Notes: a model not told the origin generated them from the letters alone. 38,946 nucleotides of DNA from Bradyrhizobium sp. WSM1743 (GCF_000473065.1 NZ_AXAZ01000038.1:36927-75872); one strand, 5' to 3'; shown: positions 7,744 to 15,536, counted from the first letter of the stretch. A program made the numbers and translations.

Positions 7744-8503
7744 ACCCTTGCTCCGCGTCGAAAAGCTGGTGCGCCGCTTCGGCGGCATCGTCGCGACCGA
7801 CAACGTCTCGCTCGACGTCGCGTCCGGCGAGCTGCACGCCATCATCGGCCCGAACGGCGCCGGCAAGACCACGCTGATCAGCCAGCTCACCGGGCATCTC
7901 GAGCCGCATTCCGGCAGCGTCTCGCTGGCGGGGCGCGACATCACCTATTTGCCTGCCTATCGCCGCTGCGCGCTGGGGCTCGCCCGCTCGTTCCAGATCA
8001 CCTCGCTGCTGCTGGATTTCACCGCCGCCGACAATGTCGCGCTGGCGGCGCAGGCGCATGCCGGCACCTCGTTCCGCTTCTTCGCCAATGCGCGCAAGGA
8101 GAGGGGCCTACGCGATGCCGCCCATGCCGCGCTCGATCGCGTCGGCCTCGGCCATCGCGCCGATGTCGTGGTGAGCAGGCTCAGCCATGGTGAGCGTCGC
8201 GAGCTGGAACTTGCGGTCGCGCTCGCGAGCAAGCCGAAGCTCTTGCTGCTCGATGAGCCGATGGCCGGCTTAGGGGTCACCGAATCCCAGCGCATGGTGA
8301 AGCTGCTCCAGGAGCTGCGCAAGGAAGTCTCGATCGTCCTCGTCGAGCACGACATGCCGGCGGTGTTCGCGCTCGCCGACCGCATCTCGGTGCTGGTCTA
8401 TGGCCGCGTCATCGCCTCCGGCGATCCGGCCGCGATTCGGGCCAACGAAGACGTCAAGCGCGCCTATCTCGGCGATCAGCATGTGGTGACGCACCATGGC
8501 TGA
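7736..8503 (+). CDS. livG: ABC transporter ATP-binding protein (LivG family)
   Basis: Cytoplasmic ATPase of the transporter, 255 residues, starting with GTG at 7736 behind a GGGAGGG ribosome-binding site inside livM. Walker A is GPNGAGKTT (about residues 39-47), the signature is LSHGERRELELA and Walker B is LLLLDEPMAG, followed by the switch histidine in VEHDM. The signature has H in place of the second G of LSGGE, seen in some LivG proteins. The end overlaps livF by 8 bp. Confidence 0.94.
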   Translation: MAEPLLRVEKLVRRFGGIVATDNVSLDVASGELHAIIGPNGAGKTTLISQLTGHLEPHSGSVSLAGRDITYLPAYRRCALGLARSFQITSLLLDFTAADNVALAAQAHAGTSFRFFANARKERGLRDAAHAALDRVGLGHRADVVVSRLSHGERRELELAVALASKPKLLLLDEPMAGLGVTESQRMVKLLQELRKEVSIVLVEHDMPAVFALADRISVLVYGRVIASGDPAAIRANEDVKRAYLGDQHVVTHHG

Positions 8504-9209
8504 TACGCTGCTCGACGTCGACGGCATCGAGACCTGCTATGGCCTGTCCCAGGTGCTGTTCGGCCTGTCGCTGTCGATCAAGCCGGGCGAGATGGTCTCG
8601 CTGATGGGCCGCAACGGCATGGGCAAGACCACCACCATCCGCTCCATCATGGGTCTGACGCCGGCACGCGCAGGCAGCATCCGCTTCGCTGGCGCCGAGG
8701 TCAGGCAGCTTCCGTCCTACAGAATTGCAAAGCTTGGCGTCGGCCTCGTTCCCGAGGGACGCCAGATCTTCCCGAACCTCACGGTACGCGAAAACCTGGT
8801 CGCGGCCGCGGCGGATCGCTTCAACAACAATAATCCCTGGACGCTCGCCGCGATCTACGTGCTGTTTCCGCGCCTTGCCGAGCGTGCGTCCAATATGGGC
8901 AACCAGCTCTCCGGCGGCGAGCAGCAGATGCTTGCGATCGGCCGCGCACTGATGACGAATCCAAAGCTCCTGATCCTGGATGAGGCGACCGAAGGCCTCG
9001 CGCCCCTGATCCGCGAGGAGATCTGGAGCTGCCTGTCGCTGCTGAAGAGCCGGGGCCAGTCGATCCTGGTCGTCGACAAGAACGTCGACCATCTCGCCCG
9101 CATCTGCGATCGCCACTACATCATCGAGCGCGGCAAGACGGTGTGGAGCGGTACCTCCGGCCAGCTGATGGCCGCGCCGGATTTGCAGCACAAATATCTG
9201 GGGATTTGA
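8496..9209 (+). CDS. livF: ABC transporter ATP-binding protein (LivF family)
   Basis: Second cytoplasmic ATPase, 237 residues. Walker A is GRNGMGKTT, the signature is LSGGEQQMLAIGRAL and Walker B is LLILDEATEGL. The typical LivF sequence VPEGRQIFPNLTVRENL lies near residue 85. The position after Walker B, usually VVDKN or VEQN in LivF, reads VVDKN here. It is the last gene of the transporter operon and is followed by a palindromic repeat at 9224-9339. Confidence 0.94.
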   Translation: MADTLLDVDGIETCYGLSQVLFGLSLSIKPGEMVSLMGRNGMGKTTTIRSIMGLTPARAGSIRFAGAEVRQLPSYRIAKLGVGLVPEGRQIFPNLTVRENLVAAAADRFNNNNPWTLAAIYVLFPRLAERASNMGNQLSGGEQQMLAIGRALMTNPKLLILDEATEGLAPLIREEIWSCLSLLKSRGQSILVVDKNVDHLARICDRHYIIERGKTVWSGTSGQLMAAPDLQHKYLGI

Positions 9210-9223
9210 TCCCCTCCCTCTCC

Positions 9224-9339
9224 CGTCATTGCGAGGAGCCCGCGACAAAATTGCGAAGCAATTTTGCGCTGGCGACGAAGCAATCCAGGCTGTCGCCGCG
9301 GAGGGATTCTGGATTGCTTCGCTTCGCTCGCAATGACGG
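9224..9339. repeat. Palindromic intergenic repeat, GTCATTGCGAGG type
   Basis: The ends are inverted copies (CGTCATTGCGAG and CTCGCAATGACG). Internal arms AATTGCGAAGCAATT and GAAGCAATCC/GGATTGCTTC also pair. It lies between the convergent livF and the small secreted-protein gene and may serve as a bidirectional terminator. Confidence 0.8.
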
Positions 9340-9357
9340 AGGAGAGAGCTGGGGACC

Positions 9358-9666
9358 CTACCAATAAATCCCGTGCCGATGCAGCTCCCGGATCACGCGC
9401 GCCTCGGTGGACGGCCGACGGTGTTTCGGTTTGGCCGTTTCGGTTGTGTTCACCACTCGTGCGGTAGTGGACTGAACGGGCGTCGTGGCAACCGGAGCGG
9501 TTGCAGCTGGAGCCGCTGAGGTGGTGGGCGGCGGCGGCGTGACCGCCGCCGGCTCGGTCGCCTGCTGGCTCGCATTTGTTGCCGCTAGGCTCAGGCTGCG
9601 CGAACCGCCGGCATAGGCCTGGGTCGTCAGCAGCGACATCGTCGCGATCAGGATCAGCTTACGCAT
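9358..9666 (-). CDS. Small secreted Pro/Ala/Thr-rich protein of unknown function
   Basis: A 102-residue protein with a clear signal peptide (MRKLILIATMSLLTTQAYA, then GG). A low-complexity middle rich in A, T and P follows (TPPPPTTSAAPAATAPVATT), and then a basic C-terminal segment (KPKHRRPSTEARVIRELHRH). A GAGGA ribosome-binding site lies at a suitable distance. It would be exported to the periplasm. The disordered linker and basic tail could fit an envelope-associated protein, but no family is recognised. Confidence 0.78.
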   Translation of the reverse strand: MRKLILIATMSLLTTQAYAGGSRSLSLAATNASQQATEPAAVTPPPPTTSAAPAATAPVATTPVQSTTARVVNTTETAKPKHRRPSTEARVIRELHRHGIYW

Positions 9667-9714
9667 GGAAGCATCCTCGATTCGGTCAATCCGTCTGACC
9701 TGATTTGCGCGCCG

Positions 9715-9801
9715 TCAGCGCGCCAGACGGTGCACTCCGATTTCGACCAGGGTGGACCGGCATGACAGGCGATAGATCAGGCTGAACAATTGATCCCACA
9801 T
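9715..9801 (-). CDS. Possible 28-aa micro-protein
   Basis: An ATG at 9801 preceded by GGAG at good spacing opens a 28-codon frame starting MWDQLFSLIYRLSC. It ends 48 bp upstream of the secreted-protein gene on the same strand. The first half is hydrophobic and the second half basic, like a small membrane-associated leader or micro-protein. Too short for codon-use tests; uncertain. Confidence 0.35.
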   Translation of the reverse strand: MWDQLFSLIYRLSCRSTLVEIGVHRLAR

Positions 9802-9849
9802 GATCGAACTCCGCTGTTGATCATGGGGCGGCAGTCTAGGCGCGGTGTC

Positions 9850-9950
9850 TTTCCGCCGTTTTTCGAGCGAGGCGGAAAATGGCTTCGTCGGAGCGTTGTA
9901 AGATGTCGTCGGAACAGGGGAGACGAAGTCGTCTCACGGGGGCGTGAGGC
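9850..9950 (-). terminator. Hairpins downstream of the glutamine-synthetase-like gene
   Basis: Two stems lie just beyond the minus-strand stop at 9960: CTCACG-GGGG-CGTGAG (9933-9948) and TTTCCGCC/GGCGGAAA (9850-9857 with 9871-9878). Neither has a strong U-run on the minus strand. They are plausible transcript ends or mRNA-stabilising structures. The rest of 9802-9959 shows no gene. Confidence 0.4.
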
Positions 9951-9959
9951 GGATCGTCC

Positions 9960-11408
9960 TCAAAACACCTCGAAGTATTCTCGATGCTCCCAGTCGGTCA
10001 CTTCGGACAGGAAGCGATCGATCTCGGCGTTCTTGATGTGGGTATAGTAATCGACGAATTCAGCCCCGAGCTTCTCGCGGAAGAACGGGTCGTCCTTCAG
10101 TGCGGCGACGGCATCGCGTAGCGACTTCGGCAGCAGCGGTGCCTTGGTCTCGTAGGGCGTGTCGGCCGACGCGCCGGGATCGAGCTTGCGGTCGACGCCG
10201 TCGAGGCCGGAGAGAATCTGCGAGGCCATGTAGAGATAGGGGTTGGCAGCGGGCTCGCCGATGCGATTCTCCAGGCGCGTGGCGGCATCATTGGCCGCGC
10301 CGAGCACGCGGATCATCACGCCGCGATTGTCGCGGCCCCAGATCGCGCGGTCGGGGGCCAGCGAATAGGAGCGGTAGCGCTTGTAGCCGTTGATGGTCGG
10401 CGTGGTGAACACTGTGGAGGCGCGGGCATGGTCGAGCAGGCCGGCGAGGTAGGATTTGCCAAATGCGCTGAGAGGCTCGCCGTCTGCCTTTCCCGTTTCC
10501 TTGGCCATGAATTGGTTCTCGCCGCTCGCGCGCGAGACGATCGACTGGTGCAGGTGCCAGCCGCTCGCGAACACGTTGGGCAGTTTCGGTCGGCACATGA
10601 AGGTGGCGTGGTAGCCGTGGCGCCGCGCGATTTGCTTCACGGCGGAGCGGAACAGCACCATGTTGTCGGCAGGCTCCAAGCCCTTCTTCGGCGCGAAGGT
10701 GAACTCGCACTGGCTCGGCCCGAACTCGACCTCGACCGAGCGCAAGGGCAGCCCGAGCGCGACGATGTCGCGCCGTAAGATCTCCAGCACCGGCTCCATC
10801 TGATCGAAACGCTGCTCGGTGAGGTATTGATAGCCGTGGCTGAGCAGGCTGACCGAGGGCGGCGTGCCGGGCTGCCCGGCGTCCTCAGGCCGCATATGCG
10901 GGTCGTCGAGCCTAAAGATGTGGAATTCAACCTCGAGCCCCGCGACGAAATCGTAGCCGCGCGCGCCGAGCTCATCGAGCACGCGCTTGTAGAGCCCGCG
11001 CGTCGCGAACGGCACGGGACGGCCGTCGTTGAAATAGAGATCGCACAGCACCCAGCCGGTGGTGGGCGCCCACGGCAGCACGCGAAACGTGGTGGGATCG
11101 GCGACCATCAGCACATCGGCCGCGCCCTCCATCTCCTTCATGCCGAAGCCGCCGCCTGACGTAAACACGGGAAACACTGTGCGGTGCGAGGTGTCCTTGG
11201 CGAGCATGGTGGTGGTGATGGAGCAGCCGCTCTCCAGCGAGGCGATCGCCTCGGAGGCGACGATGGTCTTGCCGCGCAAGATGCCGTGCTGGTCGGGAAA
11301 GGCGAGGCGGATGACCTCGAGGTTCTTCTCCTCGGCGATGCGGCGCATACGCGTCGCCGCGTCCCTCTGCTCATCCGACCACAGCGCATGGCGTGCGACG
11401 AAAGTCAC
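9960..11408 (-). CDS. Glutamine synthetase-like ligase (candidate gamma-glutamyl-amine ligase)
   Basis: ATP-dependent ligase of the glutamine synthetase superfamily, 482 residues. It starts with GTG at 11408 behind AAGGAG. The beta-grasp N-terminal domain includes LAFPDQHGILRGKTIV. The catalytic domain has the metal-binding GLEVEFHIF and EFGPSQCEFTFAP, the GWHLHQS equivalent of the canonical histidine motif, and RLENRIGEPAANPYLY near the C terminus. These motifs diverge from GlnA, and no adenylylation tyrosine motif is evident, so it is more like the gamma-glutamyl-polyamine or gamma-glutamyl-anilide synthetases. It is downstream of a Rieske oxygenase on the same strand, separated by a palindromic repeat. 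Conjugation of an amine before ring oxygenation, as in aniline degradation (TdnQ/AtdA1), is the most interesting reading, but the substrate is unknown. Confidence 0.88.
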   Translation of the reverse strand: MTFVARHALWSDEQRDAATRMRRIAEEKNLEVIRLAFPDQHGILRGKTIVASEAIASLESGCSITTTMLAKDTSHRTVFPVFTSGGGFGMKEMEGAADVLMVADPTTFRVLPWAPTTGWVLCDLYFNDGRPVPFATRGLYKRVLDELGARGYDFVAGLEVEFHIFRLDDPHMRPEDAGQPGTPPSVSLLSHGYQYLTEQRFDQMEPVLEILRRDIVALGLPLRSVEVEFGPSQCEFTFAPKKGLEPADNMVLFRSAVKQIARRHGYHATFMCRPKLPNVFASGWHLHQSIVSRASGENQFMAKETGKADGEPLSAFGKSYLAGLLDHARASTVFTTPTINGYKRYRSYSLAPDRAIWGRDNRGVMIRVLGAANDAATRLENRIGEPAANPYLYMASQILSGLDGVDRKLDPGASADTPYETKAPLLPKSLRDAVAALKDDPFFREKLGAEFVDYYTHIKNAEIDRFLSEVTDWEHREYFEVF

Positions 11409-11430
11409 TTTGGTTGCTCCTTGCTAGCCT

Positions 11431-11530
11431 GTCATTCCGGGGCACGCGAAGCGTGAACCCGGAATCTCGAGGTTCTCAGGTGCGCAAGTGCGCACCATAG
11501 TTCGATGCTATCGCATCGCCCCGGAATGAC
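11431..11530. repeat. Palindromic intergenic repeat, GTCATTCCGGGG type
   Basis: The ends are inverted copies: GTCATTCCGGGGC at the left and GCCCCGGAATGAC at the right. Inner arms (CGCGAAGCG; GGTGCGCAAGTGCGCACC) can fold further. It occupies the gap between the Rieske oxygenase and the ligase genes, inside what is otherwise a likely operon. Confidence 0.8.
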
Positions 11531-11541
11531 GGTGCGTCAAA

Positions 11542-12900
11542 TCACTCCGCCGCCGTCAGCCGATGCACCTTGCCTTCAATCTCCTTCGGCACGGGCGCGG
11601 TCCATGGCGCGCCGCGGCGGCGCTTGACGTCGACCTCCATCCAGTAGGTCTCCCAGCCCCGCGTCGGCCCGATGCCATCCATGGTGGCCGGTCCCTGGAT
11701 CGAACGCGCGTTGGCTTCGTCGAGAGACAGCATCGGCTTCTCGCCGCCCTGAACCTTCTCGATCTCCTGCCGCAGCAGGCGGCGATACTGCACGATCGCC
11801 TTGTCGGACTGTCCGAGATGCTCCTTGGTGCGATCCTGGATCGACCCCATCGACTCCACCGCCCATTGGTCGTGCACGTTGATGTCGGTGCCCATGCCGG
11901 TATAGGTCGCGGTCTGCTGCTCGTGCGGATCGAAACCGTAATCGTTGCTGCGGTTCTTGCGCGACTTGTAGTCGGGCAGCTCATAGAGCTCGAGCCGCTG
12001 GTCGCGCATCTTCTGCTTGTCGACCGGGTTCGAATAGCTGGTGAAGATCGCGTACCAGTAGCAGTTCTCGTCATCAACAGGCACATGCCACTGCGTGATC
12101 GTCATCTCCGTGCTCATGGGGATGACGAAGCCGTGCGGGAACAACTGGTTGGTGACGCGCACATGGGTGCGCTCCTCGTCGATCTCGCGCAGCGCAATCA
12201 GCCGCAATCCGTATTCGGTGTGCTCGACATTGATGATCGGGCGGTCGTATTCGCGCAGGATTTTCGTCATCGGCAGGTCGGAGCCGGCGGAGGCGCCGCG
12301 GAATTGCTTGCCGTAGGCGGTGGAGGTGTCCTCGTCCTCGAAGAAGCGGTGCAGATAGGAGGCATGCGCGGGATCGATGCCGACTTCCAGCGCCTGCAGC
12401 CAGTTGCAGGCCATGTGACCCTTGAACGCGAAAGTATGACTGCCCGGCGCAATGAAGCAGTCGATCTCCGGGAATGCGGGCGGCTCGCCTTCGCCGAGAT
12501 AGGCCCAGAGGATGCCGCTCTTCTCCACCACGGGATAGGAGCGCTGGCGGATGTTCTGGCAGAGCTTTGAATCCTTCGGCTCGGCCGGCGTCTCGATGCA
12601 CTGTCCCGTGGCGTCGAACAGCCAGCCATGGAAAGCGCAACGCAAGCCGCCATGCTCGAGCCGTCCGAAAGCGAGGTCGGCGCCGCGATGCGCGCAGTGC
12701 CGGTCGATCAGGCCGTAGCGTCCGCTCTCGTCGCGGAACAGCACCAGGTTCTCGCCCAGCAGTCTGACGGGACGAATCGGCCGCGCACCCTCCAGCTCAT
12801 CCACCAGCGCCGCCGGCTGCCAATAGCTCCGCATCAGCTTGCCGCAAGGGTCCTTCGGCCCGGTGCGGGTGATCAGGTCGTTCTGCTCCTGGCTCATCAT
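11542..12900 (-). CDS. Rieske non-heme iron oxygenase, phthalate 4,5-dioxygenase-like
   Basis: Ring-hydroxylating or demethylating oxygenase alpha subunit, 452 residues. The Rieske [2Fe-2S] motif is C69-x-H71 with C88-x2-H91. The mononuclear iron motif is D176-x2-H179-x4-H184 (DPAHASYLH). The N terminus (MRSYWQPAAL, then RLLGENLVLFRD) and the long C-terminal part resemble single-component-type alpha subunits such as phthalate dioxygenase. These work with a separate flavin/2Fe-2S reductase, which is not encoded in this window. It is divergent from an IclR regulator and upstream of the glutamine-synthetase-like gene. The substrate is not readable from sequence; an aromatic acid or an amine conjugate would fit the context. 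Confidence 0.92.
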   Translation of the reverse strand: MMSQEQNDLITRTGPKDPCGKLMRSYWQPAALVDELEGARPIRPVRLLGENLVLFRDESGRYGLIDRHCAHRGADLAFGRLEHGGLRCAFHGWLFDATGQCIETPAEPKDSKLCQNIRQRSYPVVEKSGILWAYLGEGEPPAFPEIDCFIAPGSHTFAFKGHMACNWLQALEVGIDPAHASYLHRFFEDEDTSTAYGKQFRGASAGSDLPMTKILREYDRPIINVEHTEYGLRLIALREIDEERTHVRVTNQLFPHGFVIPMSTEMTITQWHVPVDDENCYWYAIFTSYSNPVDKQKMRDQRLELYELPDYKSRKNRSNDYGFDPHEQQTATYTGMGTDINVHDQWAVESMGSIQDRTKEHLGQSDKAIVQYRRLLRQEIEKVQGGEKPMLSLDEANARSIQGPATMDGIGPTRGWETYWMEVDVKRRRGAPWTAPVPKEIEGKVHRLTAAE

Positions 12901-12930
12901 GGCGAGTGCATCCTTTGTGGAATGGGGTCT

Positions 12931-12956
12931 GTTCGCCTATTGAACGAATGGGCGAA
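12931..12956. promoter_or_regulatory. Inverted repeat between the Rieske and iclR genes, candidate IclR operator
   Basis: TTCGCC (12932-12937) and GGCGAA (12951-12956) are inverted copies, with GTTC (12931) and GAAC (12942) as an inner pair. The site lies in the 112-bp divergent promoter region, where an IclR regulator of the PcaR/PobR type would be expected to bind. Function is inferred from position and symmetry. Confidence 0.5.
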
Positions 12957-13012
12957 TTATGACATGCCTTGGAGCGGCAGCAAGCACTATTTTGCAGGAG
13001 TGTCCCGAGGCC

Positions 13013-13798
13013 ATGCCTAAGCTGAAGCGCAGCGAGAGCGATGAGCGCGCGACGGACTTCGTCGAAGCCCTCGACCGTGGCCTGCGCCTGCTGCAGTGCT
13101 TCGGCACCACGGCCGGCCCGATGACGCTGAGCGATCTCGCCCGCGCCGCCGATCTGCCGCGCGCCACCGCGCGGCGCATGCTGTTCACGCTCCAGCGTGG
13201 CGGCTTTGTCAGCGGTGACGGAAAACTGTTCTCGCTGACGCCGCATGTGCTGACGCTGGCTTCGTCCTATCTGCGTTCGAGCCAACTCGTTGCGGTGCTT
13301 CAGCCCGTGCTCGATCGCATCGCAACGGCCGCACAGGAGATCTCGTCGCTCGCCGTGCTCGACGGCGATGAGGTCGTGTTCATCGCGCGCGGAAGCCCGG
13401 CGCGCGTTTTCTCCGGCGGGCTTGAGATCGGCTACCGCCTGCCGGCCTTCTGCACCTCGGTCGGCCGCGCCATGCTGGGGCAGTTCGGCGATACCGATCT
13501 CGCTGCGCGCCTGAAGGCGATGAAGCGGGAGGCGCTGACGCCTCAGACAGTGACCGATCCCAAGGCGCTGCTCGCGCGCATCGCCGCCGACCGTGCACAG
13601 GGCTATGCGCTGGTCGACCGCGAGGCCGAGCCGCATTTCCGCTCGATCTCGGTCCCCGTCCGCCGCTACGACGGCGTGATCGTCGCCGCCATCAACATGG
13701 GCGCCCATGTCGATCGCGTGCCGGCGCAGGAACTGATCGACCGCTTCCTGCCGCTGTTGCGGGAAGGCGCGGAGGCGGTGCGTTCGCAGCTTCTGTAG
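13013..13798 (+). CDS. IclR family transcriptional regulator (PcaR/PobR-like)
   Basis: A 261-residue regulator from the ATG at 13013. A longer in-frame start at 12959 would use the promoter region and is unlikely. The winged helix-turn-helix is about residues 20-80 (ALDRGLRLLQCFG, then MTLSDLARAADLPRATARRM). The IclR effector domain follows, including EISSLAVLDGDEVVFIAR, RLPAFCTSVGRAML and INMGAHVDRV. PcaR/PobR regulators of this type sense protocatechuate-pathway aromatic acids. It is divergently transcribed from the Rieske gene, making that gene and the ligase the most likely targets. Confidence 0.93.
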   Translation: MPKLKRSESDERATDFVEALDRGLRLLQCFGTTAGPMTLSDLARAADLPRATARRMLFTLQRGGFVSGDGKLFSLTPHVLTLASSYLRSSQLVAVLQPVLDRIATAAQEISSLAVLDGDEVVFIARGSPARVFSGGLEIGYRLPAFCTSVGRAMLGQFGDTDLAARLKAMKREALTPQTVTDPKALLARIAADRAQGYALVDREAEPHFRSISVPVRRYDGVIVAAINMGAHVDRVPAQELIDRFLPLLREGAEAVRSQLL

Positions 13799-13807
13799 CT
13801 GCTCCCG

Positions 13808-13831
13808 CCGGTTCGAAACCGGTGCTATAAT
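13808..13831 (+). promoter_or_regulatory. Inverted repeat and -10-like element upstream of the PRC-barrel gene
   Basis: CCGGTT-CGA-AACCGG (13808-13822) is followed directly by TATAAT (13826-13831), about 30 bp before the start codon at 13864. No good -35 element is seen. The repeat might be an operator or part of the iclR transcript end. Confidence 0.35.
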
Positions 13832-13863
13832 AGCCGCAAGCACAAGAGAACAGGGAGGACACC

Positions 13864-14196
13864 ATGAACCACACCATGGTTCCCAGTGATCGCGTGGAGC
13901 ACGTCGCCGTCTACGGACGCGACGGCACGAAGCTCGGCACGATCGAGCGACTGATGCTCGACAAGATGAGCGGAATGGTCGCCTATGCCGTGATCAAGAC
14001 CGGCGGGCTGCTCGGTACCCGCCACCACTATCCTCTCCAGTGGAGCGCGCTGAAATACGATCCAAGCCGCCAGGCGTTCCAGACCGAGCTGACGCTGGAC
14101 GAGCTCAGCAGCGGCCCGTGCGAGTTCGATGGCGACGCGTTCGACTGGGGCGACCGCTCGCGGCCCTACCCGCATCCGCATTACTGGTCGGTCTAG
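13864..14196 (+). CDS. PRC-barrel domain protein
   Basis: A 110-residue soluble protein with an AGGGAGGAC ribosome-binding site. Residues about 10-85 fit a PRC-barrel fold: VEHVAVYGRDGTKLGTIERL, then VAYAVIKTGG and RHHYPLQWSALKYD. The C terminus is rich in aromatic residues (DWGDRSRPYPHPHYWSV). Such small PRC-barrel proteins are common in Rhizobiales and are often stress-related, but their biochemical role is not established. It has no evident link to the flanking catabolic genes. Confidence 0.88.
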   Translation: MNHTMVPSDRVEHVAVYGRDGTKLGTIERLMLDKMSGMVAYAVIKTGGLLGTRHHYPLQWSALKYDPSRQAFQTELTLDELSSGPCEFDGDAFDWGDRSRPYPHPHYWSV

Positions 14197-14229
14197 CTGC
14201 GTCGGAAGTATGGGCGCCGGTAAGCGGCG

Positions 14230-14625
14230 TCACGGCCGATTGCGCATCCAGTCGGCAAGACCTGACAGCGCGTTGTCGAGATCCCGACGCGCGGCGCTAT
14301 CCGTCACCGTCTCTTCCAGCGCGCCGCGCATGCAGCGCAACCACGCGTCGCGCTCGGCATCGCCGATGGCGAAGCCGAAATGGCGCTGGCGCAGCCGCGG
14401 ATGACCCTTCTCGGGGGTATAGAGGCGCGGACCGCCGGTCCATTCGGTGAGATAGCGCTTCAGCACGTCCCTGATCAGGCCGAGATCGTCCGCATGCATG
14501 GCACGGATCACCTGCGCTTCCGGTAGCGTGTCCATGCGATCGTAGAAGCGGTCGACCAGACGATCGATCGTGGCGCTGCCGCCGATCCGCTCGAACATGG
14601 AGATTGCGGTGGTGCTGTCGGTCAT
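14230..14625 (-). CDS. Group II truncated hemoglobin
   Basis: A 131-residue globin of the 2-over-2 type. FY at the B9/B10 positions (DRFYDRMD), a proximal histidine in RQRHFGF and Trp at G8 in ERDAWLRCM are hallmarks of group II. These bind oxygen or nitric oxide in the cytoplasm. The start is only 2 bp after the boxR stop codon on the same strand, so it is translationally coupled to the benzoate regulator. That suggests a role with the oxygen-dependent BoxB epoxidase, such as oxygen delivery, oxygen sensing or protection from nitrosative stress. This role is inference. Confidence 0.92.
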   Translation of the reverse strand: MTDSTTAISMFERIGGSATIDRLVDRFYDRMDTLPEAQVIRAMHADDLGLIRDVLKRYLTEWTGGPRLYTPEKGHPRLRQRHFGFAIGDAERDAWLRCMRGALEETVTDSAARRDLDNALSGLADWMRNRP

Positions 14626-14627
14626 CT

Positions 14628-15536
14628 CTACAGCGCCACGCTGCGCAGCCCGAAGCTGCGCGCTTCGTTCTGCAGCACCGGCCGTACCGCGTCGATCAGG
14701 CGCGCAGCCGCTGCATCGACCGACAGCCCCGCGGTATCCACCACCGCGGTCGCGCGCGAGTACAGCGGCTCGCGGCTGAGCAGGATGTTGCGCAGCTCGG
14801 TCATCGCCGAGCGATCATCCGCCATCGGGCGCAGGTCGCCCTGGCGGCGCACGCGGGCCATGTGCTCCTCGGGCTCGGCCTTCAGCCAGATCGTGTAGAA
14901 CGAGGTCAGGATCTGGTCGAAGGTCAGGGGCTCGGAGACGATGCCGCCGCCGGTCGCCAGCACCATCAGCTCGTTGCGCGCGAGCAGCTGTTGCAGCGCC
15001 GCCTGCTCCATGCGGCGAAAGCCTTCCTGGCCGTAGAGCGCAATGATCTCGGCGACCGAGAGGCCGTTCTGCTGCTCGACCTCTTTGTTGAGCTCGACGA
15101 AGCTCCAGCCGATCTTCTTCGCCAGCATCCTGCCGAGCGTGGACTTGCCGGCGCCGCGCAGGCCGATCAGCGCGATGCCGCAGAATGGCGCACGCCGCGG
15201 CGCGGACGCGCTGCCGCCGGCGAGCAAATCCTTGGCCTGTGCGATCTGGCTAGGGGTCGCCTTGCGCAAGAGGTCGCGAAACATCTGCCAGTCCGGCGTC
15301 GGATCGGCGGAGGGGAGCAAATCCTCGAGATGCGCGCCCATCGCGTCGGAGACGCGGCGCAGCAGCACGATGGAGACATTGCCCTTGCCGCTCTCGAGCT
15401 GCGCGATGTAGCGCTCCGAAATCCCTGATACCTTGGCGAGCACTTTGCGCGACATGCCGCGCAGTGCGCGCATGGTGCGCACGCGCTGGCCGAGCTGTTC
15501 GAGGAAGCGGGATTCGGCGTCGGGACTTTCGGTCAT
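14628..15536 (-). CDS. boxR: BoxR/BzdR-type benzoyl-CoA-responsive repressor (XRE domain fused to shikimate-kinase-like domain)
   Basis: A 302-residue transcriptional regulator of aerobic benzoate degradation. The N-terminal XRE helix-turn-helix is about residues 14-70 (RVRTMRALRGMSRKVLAKVS, then ERYIAQLESGKGN). The C-terminal domain from about residue 118 looks like shikimate kinase, with a P-loop G125-LRGAGKS. In characterised BoxR/BzdR proteins this domain binds benzoyl-CoA and releases the repressor. The gene is divergent from the benzoate-CoA ligase gene and is followed by the globin gene. Likely targets are the transporter, ligase and boxC promoters. Domain order and context make the assignment strong. 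Confidence 0.94.
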   Translation of the reverse strand: MTESPDAESRFLEQLGQRVRTMRALRGMSRKVLAKVSGISERYIAQLESGKGNVSIVLLRRVSDAMGAHLEDLLPSADPTPDWQMFRDLLRKATPSQIAQAKDLLAGGSASAPRRAPFCGIALIGLRGAGKSTLGRMLAKKIGWSFVELNKEVEQQNGLSVAEIIALYGQEGFRRMEQAALQQLLARNELMVLATGGGIVSEPLTFDQILTSFYTIWLKAEPEEHMARVRRQGDLRPMADDRSAMTELRNILLSREPLYSRATAVVDTAGLSVDAAAARLIDAVRPVLQNEARSFGLRSVAL

